A stretch of DNA of 6,873 nt from an uncultured Verrucomicrobiota bacterium (GCA_946481225.1 CAMLNJ010000165.1:1-6873); one strand, 5' to 3'. Numbered from the stretch's first letter, positions 1-5,617 are shown. Translations and numbers: made by a program. The notes: generated by a model from the letters alone, not told the origin.

Positions 1-160
1 CGGGAACGGGGCGGGCGGTCGTCGGGGACGGGGAAAGAGCGGCGTCGTCGCGGCCGGGCGACTCGGGAGGCAACGCGGGGCGGGCGCCGAACCAGGCGAA
101 GCCGAGCCCCATGCCGAGGCCGAGCGTGCAGAGAGGGAGAATGCGGGCGAAGGCGGTCAT
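1..160 (-). CDS. 5' part of an unrecognised membrane-anchored or secreted protein
   Basis: An open frame starts with ATG at 160-158 and continues off the left edge of the window, so only 53 codons are visible. The product begins MTAFARILPLCTLGLG and carries one hydrophobic stretch at about residues 4-25. This stretch would be a signal peptide or N-terminal membrane anchor. It is followed by a Pro/Ala/Ser-rich, probably disordered segment with an acidic patch (GRDDAA). Codons mostly end in G or C, as in the neighbouring genes, which supports coding. No domain is visible and I do not recognise the family. The start lies only about 10 bases beyond the T-tract of the preceding gene's terminator, and there is no good Shine-Dalgarno sequence. 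A second in-frame ATG at 112-110 (MGLGFAW) is a possible alternative start, but it would shorten the hydrophobic segment. Confidence 0.5.
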   Translation of the reverse strand, partial: MTAFARILPLCTLGLGMGLGFAWFGARPALPPESPGRDDAALSPSPTTARPVP

Positions 161-170
161 TTGGGTCAGG

Positions 171-201
171 ATAAAAACACCGGCCTGGGGCGGGGCCGGT
201 G
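171..201 (-). terminator. Intrinsic terminator of the orphan secreted protein gene
   Basis: On the minus strand, CACCGGCC and GGCCGGTG form a perfect 8-bp GC-rich stem (201-194 with 185-178) around an 8-base loop. TTTTTAT follows directly (177-171). It begins 52 bases after the TAA of the gene ending at 254. The T-tract ends only about 10 bases before the ATG of the next gene, so that gene's own transcripts would have to start at or inside the terminator, or arise by read-through. Confidence 0.8.
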
Positions 202-253
202 CGGGTGGACGAGCGGAGGAATGCGACGCTCGAAAGGAAGGGCGATGGGCGGC

Positions 254-1303
254 TTACTCGCTGGTGATGGGGGGGAGTTGGAGGATGTATTTGAGCAGGC
301 TGGCCTGGTAGGTCGCGGCGGGGAGGGTGACGCTGCCGGTGACGATGCCCTTGTTGGTGGTGAGCGCGGTGCCGGTGGAGGAGTAGAGGGTGGCGGGGCC
401 GGTCAGGCCGTTGCCGGTGATGGCGCCGCGGTTGTAGGTGTTGCGGTTGTTCTTGTTGTCGTAGGTCTCCTTCCAGTTGAAGACGCCGCCGGCGCGCAAT
501 TCGTAGTAGTTGGTGCTGGTGGGCGTGCGGCGGTAGATGGCGAACTCCGCGAGCGAGATGCCTCTGTAGGAGTCGGATACGAGGGTGTAGGCGAAGCCGC
601 CGCCCTGCTCGGCGGTGCGGCCGGTGAAGACGTCGGTGTATTTGCCGGACTGGGCGGTCTCGAAGGACGCGAAGTCGATGATCTGCACGAAGGCGTAGAC
701 GTTGTCCTCGGCGCCGAGGTAGACGGGGGCGGGGTCGGCGGCGCCGCTCTCGGCGAAGAAGTAGAGGCCGTTCTTCACGAGGGTCATGTAACCGCGGGCG
801 GTGTTGTCGAAGACGTCGTTGCCGTCGGTCACGGTGTCGAAGCGGACGGCGACGATGCGATAGCCCCGCACCGCGGGGATCTTCCCTGCGGCGACGAGCT
901 CGGCCAGGAGGGTGGCGTTGGTGTAGCGGGACTTGTTGATGAGGTTGGAGCCTTCGGCGGTGACGGTGAGGGTGCCGCCCGGACTCTTGGTGGTGACGCG
1001 CTCGACGTAGTTGTTGGTCGTGGTGTCGATCCATCCGAAGGGATTGAGCACGGCCGAGGCGGGGTTGGAGGGGAAGAAGACCGCGTCGTAGCGGATCGTA
1101 TCCGGGTATTCGATACCCTTGGCGAGATCGGCGGCCTTCTTGGCGGCGGAGATCTTCCAGCCGCCGATGGTTTCGTTGACCGTGAGGTTGATGTTCACGG
1201 TCGATACGTTGCCGGGCAGGTCGGTGACGAAGGTCTGGGCCAGGGCGAACGGGGCGAGCAGAGCGTGGAGGAGCAGGGCGGAGGCTAGATAGGGCAGTTT
1301 CAT
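254..1303 (-). CDS. Orphan secreted protein, function unknown
   Basis: The frame encodes 349 residues, from ATG at 1303 to TAA at 254. It opens with a clear Sec signal peptide: a Lys at position 2, a hydrophobic core at about residues 5-21, and a probable cut after the Ala-Leu-Ala at 20-22, just before Gln23. The mature part has no cysteine. It is rich in Thr, Asn, Tyr and Gly, with alternating hydrophobic residues that suggest a mostly beta protein in the periplasm or outside the cell. There is no later membrane segment, no lipobox and no C-terminal sorting motif I can recognise. I do not know the family. No good Shine-Dalgarno sequence precedes the start (ACCTCC there is the complement of one). 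The ATG is favoured because it gives a well-formed signal peptide. Terminators before (1451-1484) and after (171-201) make it a single-gene unit. A longer reading frame on the opposite strand is a GC-bias shadow. Confidence 0.85.
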   Translation of the reverse strand: MKLPYLASALLLHALLAPFALAQTFVTDLPGNVSTVNINLTVNETIGGWKISAAKKAADLAKGIEYPDTIRYDAVFFPSNPASAVLNPFGWIDTTTNNYVERVTTKSPGGTLTVTAEGSNLINKSRYTNATLLAELVAAGKIPAVRGYRIVAVRFDTVTDGNDVFDNTARGYMTLVKNGLYFFAESGAADPAPVYLGAEDNVYAFVQIIDFASFETAQSGKYTDVFTGRTAEQGGGFAYTLVSDSYRGISLAEFAIYRRTPTSTNYYELRAGGVFNWKETYDNKNNRNTYNRGAITGNGLTGPATLYSSTGTALTTNKGIVTGSVTLPAATYQASLLKYILQLPPITSE

Positions 1304-1322
1304 GGGTTCGAATGGGAGGTGC

Positions 1323-1347
1323 CCCCGGAGAATATTTTAACCCGGGG
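1323..1347 (-). promoter_or_regulatory. Candidate promoter within a GC-rich inverted repeat
   Basis: The AT-rich core AGAATATTTTAAC (1329-1341) sits between the inverted arms CCCCGG (1323-1328) and CCGGGG (1342-1347). Read on the minus strand the core contains TAAAAT (1339-1334), one base from the sigma-70 -10 consensus, which would give a leader of roughly 24 bases before the ATG at 1303. No convincing -35 hexamer lies 17 bases upstream. The flanking dyad could be an operator or simply GC-rich context. This is inference from pattern only. Confidence 0.35.
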
Positions 1348-1388
1348 ACGCCCGAAACCAGAGAACCCGACGCACGCGGGGGCAGGGG

Positions 1389-1437
1389 AACCTCCGCGTC
1401 CTCGGACGAGAAATCCCTAAAACCTCCGGGAGAAATC
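1389..1437. repeat. Two interleaved 8-bp direct repeats upstream of the secreted protein gene
   Basis: AACCTCCG occurs at 1389-1396 and 1421-1428, and GAGAAATC at 1408-1415 and 1430-1437. The second pair is spaced 22 bases apart, about two helical turns. They lie between the receptor's terminator and the putative promoter of the gene at 254-1303, in a non-coding stretch. They could be paired protein-binding sites, but repeats this short in a skewed sequence could also be chance. Confidence 0.3.
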
Positions 1438-1450
1438 TCGTAGGCGCTCC

Positions 1451-1484
1451 AATAAAAAGGCCTCGCGCCGAGACGCGCGAGGCC
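1451..1484 (-). terminator. Intrinsic terminator of the TonB receptor gene
   Basis: On the minus strand GGCCTCGCGC pairs perfectly with GCGCGAGGCC (1484-1475 with 1468-1459), a 10-bp stem with a 6-base loop, followed by TTTTTATT (1458-1451). It begins 37 bases after the receptor's TAA. A second hairpin (CGGGCGC at 1492-1498 with GCGCCCG at 1508-1514) lies between the stop codon and the terminator and may protect the 3' end. Confidence 0.85.
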
Positions 1485-1521
1485 GGGAAGGCGGGCGCGG
1501 CGGGAGCGCGCCCGGCGTGGT

Positions 1522-3591
1522 TTAGAAGCTCGCGCGCACGCCGGCGGTGATGGCACGGCCCGGGAGGGGCGCGATGTCCTTCAGGAACGACGTGTGCACG
1601 CGCGCCCCCTCGTCGGCGAGGTTGCTGGCGCGGACGAAGAAGTCGTAGGTCGCGAGGGAGGTGCGCAGGCAATAGCCGGCGTGGAGGCCGAGGAGGGCGT
1701 GGCCGTCGGTGGCGGTCTCGCCGGGGGCGGTGTCGTTCTGACTAGCGACCGCGACGAGGTCGGCGCCGGCGGTCCAGTCCGCGCGGCGCCAGTCGAGGGC
1801 CAGGCGGGCCTTGAGCGGCGGGATGCGGGGCAGATCGCGTCCGCCCTCCTCCCTCGCGCGCACGTAATCGAGCGCGGTGGTGAGATCGAGGACGTGGCGC
1901 GGAGACTGGTGGAGGTGCCAGACCGCCTCGGCCTCGGCGCCGTGGAAGAGCGCGTCGCGTTGCACGAAGAGCGTGCGTTGCAGTTCGCCCGCCGGGTCGG
2001 GGGTGTTGGTCTCGTCGACGGTCACGCCCGCGCCTTGCTCGAAGAGGTAGCCGTCGAAGGCGTTGGCGTAGGCGGTGAGCGAGCCGGTGACGAAGCCCGT
2101 CACCTTGCGCAGCGACAGTTCGACTCCGAGGCTGCGTTCGTCGTCGAAGGCGGCGTCGCCGATCTCGTAGGCGGCGGTGCCGACGTGCGGTCCGTCGGCG
2201 TAGAGCTCCTGGCCGGTGGGGGCGCGCTCGGTGGCGCTGAAGTTCCACGCGAGCTTGTAACCGGGATTCAGCGTGTGGACGGCGCCGAAGGAGCCGGATA
2301 GCGTAGTGCGATCATCGCTACGCGCGCCGGGCGTGGCGCCGCCGGGGCTGGCGAAGGGCTCGGCGTCGACGCGGCGGTGCTCCACGCGGGCGCCGGCCTG
2401 CCAGGCGACGCGGTCGCGCACGAGTTCCTGGAAGAGGAACACTGCGGCGTTGTCGGTGGTGTGCGTGGGGATGAACGCCTCCTCGCCGACGGCGGAGAGG
2501 TCGGTGTGGCCGAGTTGGAGGCCGACGGCGCCGTTCCATGCGGATGGATCGCCGTGGAGGAGCTCGAGGCGGCTGTCGAAGCCCTCCTGACCGACGGTGG
2601 TGCCGATCTCCGAGCCCTCGAGTTCGCGGTGCTCGTAGTCGGAGTAGCCGAATTTGGCGCGCGCGCCGGTGAAGGCGCCGAAGTCGCCGGCGTAGTCGGC
2701 GGAGGCGTCGAGGCGGCGTTGGCGGAGCGCGATTTCGACCGTCTCCTCGTTGGGCACGCCATAGCGGGTGTCGAAGCCGTTGTAGTTGAGGCCGGCGTCG
2801 AGGGCCTCGCTGACGTAGCTCAGGCCCGCGGAGGCGCCTTTGGAGGCGAGGTCGGTGTTGACCAGCTCGCCTTTGGGCGCCCCGGGCTGGCCGGAGAAGC
2901 CGGGCACCTCCAGGTTATCGGCTTCGCGGCGGAAGCCGTCGAGGTGGAGGACGAAACCGGATTGTTTTTCGCGGTCAGGGGCGAGGGCGACATCGAGAGA
3001 ACCGCCGGCGGCATAGCCGGCGCCGTTGTCGGTGACGGAGCTGTCGACGAGGCCGGAGACGGTGTCGGCGGGCAGTTCGGATTCGATTCGATGGTCGATG
3101 ACGTTGACCACGCCGCCGAGGGCGGCGGAGCCGTAGAGGAGGGAGGCGGGGCCGCGCACGACCTCGATGCGTTTCACTAAGAAGGGTTCCAGCGAGACGG
3201 CGTGGTCGGGGGAGGTGTTGGAGGCGTCGAGCGTGTCGGTCGAGTTGGCGAGGACGCGCACGCGGTTGGCGCCGAGGCCGCGAAGGACGGGCCTGCTCGA
3301 GCCGGGGCCGAACCAGGTGGTGGAAACTCCGGGGATGGCGGCGAGCGTCTCGCCGAGCGAGGGTTGGCGGGCGTCGACGAGGGCATCGCCCGAAAGCACG
3401 CTGGCTGACCCGAGCACATCGGCCTGGGTGCGGGCGACGGGCGAGGCGGTGACGACGAGGTTTTCGAGGACGACGGTCTCCGTGTCGTGGGTATGCGGGG
3501 CGGCGTCGGTCGAAGCGCCTTGGGCGAAGGCCAATGGCGCGGCGAGGGGCAGGAGGGACAATGAAAAGGCGGAGGAAAAGACGGGGTTCAT
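1522..3591 (-). CDS. ZnuD-like TonB-dependent outer-membrane receptor
   Basis: The product is a 689-residue TonB-gated outer-membrane barrel that would import a metal or metal complex into the periplasm using energy from TonB-ExbB-ExbD. Residues 1-23 are a signal peptide ending AFA before Gln24. A TonB-box-like segment (VVLENLVVTA) lies at about 40-49. The plug follows, with its typical VLRGLGANRVRVL and IEVVRGPASLLYGSAALGG motifs. The rest is the beta-barrel, ending in the Phe expected of an outer-membrane protein. The plug motif TSPDHAVSLEP, the barrel motif ERAPTGQELYADGPHVGT and the C-terminal HTSFLKD resemble Neisseria ZnuD, a zinc receptor. The long His-rich loop of Neisseria ZnuD is not seen here, although a short HTHD occurs at 33-36. 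I set the start at ATG 3591, not the upstream ATG at 3819, because only this start gives a signal peptide. Substrate assignment to zinc is inference; another metal complex is possible. Confidence 0.9.
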   Translation of the reverse strand: MNPVFSSAFSLSLLPLAAPLAFAQGASTDAAPHTHDTETVVLENLVVTASPVARTQADVLGSASVLSGDALVDARQPSLGETLAAIPGVSTTWFGPGSSRPVLRGLGANRVRVLANSTDTLDASNTSPDHAVSLEPFLVKRIEVVRGPASLLYGSAALGGVVNVIDHRIESELPADTVSGLVDSSVTDNGAGYAAGGSLDVALAPDREKQSGFVLHLDGFRREADNLEVPGFSGQPGAPKGELVNTDLASKGASAGLSYVSEALDAGLNYNGFDTRYGVPNEETVEIALRQRRLDASADYAGDFGAFTGARAKFGYSDYEHRELEGSEIGTTVGQEGFDSRLELLHGDPSAWNGAVGLQLGHTDLSAVGEEAFIPTHTTDNAAVFLFQELVRDRVAWQAGARVEHRRVDAEPFASPGGATPGARSDDRTTLSGSFGAVHTLNPGYKLAWNFSATERAPTGQELYADGPHVGTAAYEIGDAAFDDERSLGVELSLRKVTGFVTGSLTAYANAFDGYLFEQGAGVTVDETNTPDPAGELQRTLFVQRDALFHGAEAEAVWHLHQSPRHVLDLTTALDYVRAREEGGRDLPRIPPLKARLALDWRRADWTAGADLVAVASQNDTAPGETATDGHALLGLHAGYCLRTSLATYDFFVRASNLADEGARVHTSFLKDIAPLPGRAITAGVRASF

Positions 3592-3689
3592 GACGAATGC
3601 TGGGCCGGAGGGAAGTAGGCGCGTCCGGCCGCGGTCGCGCAGGCCCGGCCCCGATTTGGGGGCACGCGGCCAAGATGAGTATGGGAAAT

Positions 3690-3720
3690 CCCTCCTCGCA
3701 CACGCGACGGAGGGTTTTTT
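3690..3720 (+). terminator. Plus-strand intrinsic terminator-like hairpin in the receptor leader
   Basis: On the plus strand CCCTCC (3690-3695) pairs with GGAGGG (3709-3714). The stem extends by TCG/CGA across one bulged C (3708), with the loop CACACG (3699-3704), and is followed at once by T6 (3715-3720). This has the form of a rho-independent terminator facing against all genes of the window. Read on the minus strand the same hairpin is followed only by ATTTCCC, so it should stop minus-strand transcription poorly. It may block antisense transcription, or act as a leader structure in the receptor mRNA. Confidence 0.5.
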
Positions 3721-3739
3721 CACGCCCGGATCGGGCGTG
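3721..3739. repeat. Perfect 8-bp hairpin just after the small membrane gene
   Basis: CACGCCCG (3721-3728) and CGGGCGTG (3732-3739) form a perfect stem around the loop GAT. It begins 6 bases after the TGA of the gene at 3746-4126 on the minus strand. In that direction it is followed by A6 rather than T6, so it is not a standard terminator. It abuts the neighbouring hairpin at 3690-3714, giving two tandem stem-loops in the spacer before the receptor. It may stabilise the upstream mRNA's 3' end or shape receptor expression. Confidence 0.55.
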
Positions 3740-3745
3740 AGGAAA

Positions 3746-4126
3746 TCAGTGGAGCGAGGCGCGTGCGGGCGGCGCGTGGCTGGGCGGGTGGCGACCGGTG
3801 GGCGCGAGGCGTGGGGCAACGCACGCGCGCAGACGAAGTGTTTGGGCCGGCTTTAGCCCGGGGCGCGGGCCGAGGAGGTCGAGCCAAGGCGCGTCGAGGC
3901 CTTGGGCAAAGAGGGCGATGGCGCAGGAGCCTTCGGTGTCGTCCGAGGGGGCGGCGGGTGAATGGCACGGCGCGGAGGCCGAGGCGCCGTCTCCGTGCAA
4001 GGCGCGGTGCAGTTCCGGCAAGCGCACGAGCGTCGCCACGGCCAGAACCAAGAGCACGAGGAACCCCGCGAGGGCGGAGCGCAGCAAGGCGGGGGTCCGG
4101 GGGGGGGGCATGGAGGGACGACGCAT
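3746..4126 (-). CDS. Small membrane-anchored His/Cys protein upstream of the receptor (DUF2946-like)
   Basis: The product is 126 residues. A basic, proline-rich N-terminus leads to one hydrophobic segment at about residues 13-34, either an anchor or an uncleaved signal. The next segment has possible metal ligands: His40, His44, a Cys54-His55 pair and Cys68. The C-terminus is rich in Pro, Arg and Ala with scattered His. Size, single N-terminal segment and the spaced His/Cys residues recall DUF2946-type proteins, often found near metal-responsive TonB receptors. This is a resemblance, not a firm family call. I chose ATG 4126 because GAGG lies 8 bases upstream. An ATG at 4210 in the same frame is less likely, and one at 4111 gives a similar protein. 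The stop is 154 bases before the receptor start on the same strand, and no minus-strand terminator separates them, so co-transcription is plausible. Codons 7-10 hold a run of ten C. Confidence 0.65.
   Translation of the reverse strand: MRRPSMPPPRTPALLRSALAGFLVLLVLAVATLVRLPELHRALHGDGASASAPCHSPAAPSDDTEGSCAIALFAQGLDAPWLDLLGPRPGLKPAQTLRLRACVAPRLAPTGRHPPSHAPPARASLH
4099..4108. repeat. C10 homopolymer in the 5' coding region of the small membrane gene
   Basis: Ten consecutive C on the minus strand (G on the plus strand) follow the second in-frame ATG of the gene at 3746-4126 and encode Pro-Pro-Pro and the first base of Arg. Runs of this length can slip in replication. A gain or loss of one base here would shift the frame before the membrane segment. 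The tract is also a place where sequencing errors are likely. Confidence 0.85.
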
Positions 4127-4305
4127 CAAAGATGCCTCGGCCCGCCGGGCAAGACCAAGGCGACGGCGAGGTGGATTTGGTGTCGGCACCTCATGCCTGA
4201 TCGTATTCAAAGAAATGTCTTTTCGCTAGTTTCAGGGCGAGGTGTCTCTGATCGCGACGTGGTGACATCCCGATTTTGGCTCCCGTCGGGCCGAGCGCGA
4301 ATGAT

Positions 4306-5133
4306 TCAGGCCATTGTGCTCGGTTCGATCTCCTGCGGCGAATCGGAGCTGTCGACGGAGTCGTCATCTAGGGGGAAGGCTTTGCGGAATTCGTTGAAAT
4401 CGACCAGTTCAAAACGTCCGTCGTGGTGCTCGATAATCGCGGTAAGGCTTTCGACCCAGTCGCCGCTGTTGAGATAATGCACGTCGCCTATCGTGCGATC
4501 AGCGGCGGTGTGGATATGGCCGCACATGACGCCGACGCAGTCGCGGCTTTTGGCGAGCTCGGCGATGTGTTGTTCAAAATTGGATACGTGACTGACGGCC
4601 TGTTTTACGCGGGCTTTTATGGCTTTGGAGATGGAGTAGTATTCCTTGCCACGCCACGCGCGCCAATGGTTGTAGAGGCGGTTGAGTCGCATGAGCGCGC
4701 GGTAGCCCCAGTCGCCGAGGTAGGCGAGAAAGACAAAATTTCTGGTGATGGTGTCGAAGACGTCGCCGTGCAGGACGAAGTATCTCCGCCCGTCGGCCGT
4801 CTCATGGACGTGGTCTTCGGCGATTTCCAGATTCTCGAATCGGACCGGAATAAATTTGGCGAGGATGTCGTCGTGATTGCCGCGGAGGTAGATCACGCGG
4901 GTGCCGCGTTTTTCCAGTTTCTTTAGAACGATGCGGACGAAACGTGTATGGGCGCGAGGCCAATAAGGGGACTGCTTGAGGCGCCAACCATCGATGATGT
5001 CGCCGTTGAGAATGAGTTTCTCGCAATGCGTGTATTTTAGAAAATGGTTCACCTCTCGCGCCTTGCAGTCCTGCGTGCCGAGGTGGACGTCGGAAATGAT
5101 GACAGTTCGGACCTTGAGAAGGCGTTTTTCCAT
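4306..5133 (-). CDS. UDP-2,3-diacylglucosamine pyrophosphatase-like calcineurin-type phosphoesterase
   Basis: The product has 275 residues and the metal-binding motifs of calcineurin-type phosphoesterases in order: Asp15-x-His17 (SDVHLG), Gly44-Asp45 (NGDIID), Gly85-Asn86-His87-Asp88, His122-Gly-Asp124 and Gly205-His-Ile-His208. Motif pattern and length match the LpxH-like group (COG2908). These enzymes cleave UDP-2,3-diacylglucosamine to lipid X and UMP in lipid A synthesis, at the inner face of the cytoplasmic membrane. There is no signal peptide. A basic helical stretch at about 145-180 could form the membrane-associated cap. The acidic C-terminal tail (DDDSVDSSDS) is not needed for catalysis. 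I chose ATG 5133 because it places the first catalytic motif at the usual distance from the start; a TTG at 5154 would add seven residues. Codons are less GC-biased than in the RNase gene: about a third of the first 44 end in A or T. It might act on a related substrate, so I give no symbol. Confidence 0.85.
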   Translation of the reverse strand: MEKRLLKVRTVIISDVHLGTQDCKAREVNHFLKYTHCEKLILNGDIIDGWRLKQSPYWPRAHTRFVRIVLKKLEKRGTRVIYLRGNHDDILAKFIPVRFENLEIAEDHVHETADGRRYFVLHGDVFDTITRNFVFLAYLGDWGYRALMRLNRLYNHWRAWRGKEYYSISKAIKARVKQAVSHVSNFEQHIAELAKSRDCVGVMCGHIHTAADRTIGDVHYLNSGDWVESLTAIIEHHDGRFELVDFNEFRKAFPLDDDSVDSSDSPQEIEPSTMA

Positions 5134-5147
5134 CAGGGGCCGAGGGT

Positions 5148-5486
5148 TTAACAAATACCTTCGCGGCTGGCTAGGGGCCAGACGTAGACGTTGCGTAAAA
5201 ACGGCGTGCGGACCGGTCCGATATAAGCTGCTTGTTGCCCGGCCCGTTTGGTCGCGGGAGTAGCCGCGCGCCGGACCTGGGGATTGCGCTCGGCCTTGCC
5301 CTCAAAATAAGTGCTGTCTCTCCTCGTAGCCGCCCGCCGCCAGATAACCGCGCTCCTCGGGAACTTTTTTAGTCGATCTCCCAACTGACGAACTCGGGTT
5401 AGCATCTTGCCCGATTTTTCGCCCAGGCTATCGGCGTATCCAGACAAAGTCGATTTAGGCTGTGTCTTGTAAATAAACCGGAGCAT
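5148..5486 (-). CDS. Doubtful small basic ORF upstream of the phosphoesterase
   Basis: An ATG at 5486 opens a 112-codon frame ending in TAA at 5148, 14 bases before the phosphoesterase start. The predicted protein is rich in Lys and Arg, has no membrane segment, signal peptide or recognised motif, and begins MLRFIYKTQ. Its third codon positions are only moderately GC-rich, unlike the strong bias of most genes in the window. It could be a real small gene coupled to the phosphoesterase, a decayed gene, or a chance frame in a long leader. Position and strand are the main points in favour; composition is the main point against. Confidence 0.25.
   Translation of the reverse strand: MLRFIYKTQPKSTLSGYADSLGEKSGKMLTRVRQLGDRLKKFPRSAVIWRRAATRRDSTYFEGKAERNPQVRRAATPATKRAGQQAAYIGPVRTPFLRNVYVWPLASREGIC
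5209..5220. repeat. 12-bp perfect palindrome CGGACCGGTCCG
   Basis: CGGACCGGTCCG reads the same on both strands. The same half-sites recur as CGGACC-TCC-GGTCCG at 5547-5561, and a single CGGACC lies at 5272-5277. All three lie in the gene-poor stretch between the RNase and the phosphoesterase. A dimeric regulator could bind such sites, but no known regulator is implied, and the hexamer also appears inside the phosphoesterase gene. Confidence 0.4.
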
Positions 5487-5546
5487 CGCTGGCGCTCTAC
5501 GAGTGAAACGAGAAAGGGCGCTGGGCCGGCGTTGCCCTCGGCGGCA

Positions 5547-5561
5547 CGGACCTCCGGTCCG
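5547..5561. repeat. Inverted repeat CGGACC-TCC-GGTCCG
   Basis: Six-base arms CGGACC (5547-5552) and GGTCCG (5556-5561) flank a three-base spacer. The arms match the halves of the palindrome at 5209-5220. It lies 23 bases beyond the RNase terminator stem in the minus-strand direction, where it could be part of the promoter region of the next unit. Confidence 0.4.
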
Positions 5562-5583
5562 CCTCCGCCTCGGTCGCCTTGGT

Positions 5584-5617
5584 CGAAAAGAAGCCCGCCC
5601 TTGGGTGGGCGGGCTTC
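5584..5617 (-). terminator. Intrinsic terminator of the RNase E/G gene
   Basis: On the minus strand GAAGCCCGCCC and GGGCGGGCTTC form a perfect 11-bp stem (5617-5607 with 5600-5590) with the loop ACCCAA. TTTTCG follows, so the T-tract runs on from the TTC of the stem. It begins 51 bases after the TGA at 5669 and separates the RNase from the phosphoesterase region. Confidence 0.85.

Noticed and set aside
161..1288. Long plus-strand open frame of 375 codons opposite the secreted protein gene
   Set aside because: Its product is almost entirely Gly, Val, Ala, Asp and Glu, the usual antisense shadow of a GC-biased gene. The minus-strand gene has a signal peptide and a proper terminator.
1594..3180. 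Plus-strand open frames opposite the TonB receptor
   Set aside because: They are Val/Gly/Glu/Ala-rich mirror frames of a receptor with unmistakable plug and barrel motifs on the minus strand.
3592..3745. Cobalamin riboswitch or Zur box in the receptor leader
   Set aside because: I looked for the conserved B12-box pattern and for an AT-rich Zur-type palindrome on the minus strand and found neither.
3592..3819. N-terminal extension of the receptor to an ATG at 3819
   Set aside because: The extra 76 residues are Arg/Pro-rich, overlap the hairpins and the end of the upstream gene, and would bury the signal peptide.
4211..4305. Terminator after the phosphoesterase gene
   Set aside because: The only inverted repeat (CCCGA at 4269-4273 with TCGGG at 4286-4290) is short, has a long loop and no T-tract, so I cannot support a terminator.
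4423..4926. Plus-strand open frame opposite the phosphoesterase
   Set aside because: The minus-strand frame carries all metal-binding motifs of the phosphoesterase family in order; the opposite frame has none.
5394..5419. Plus-strand terminator-like hairpin TCGGG-N11-CCCGA followed by T5
   Set aside because: The stem is only 5 bp with an 11-base loop, and no plus-strand transcript unit is visible to its left.
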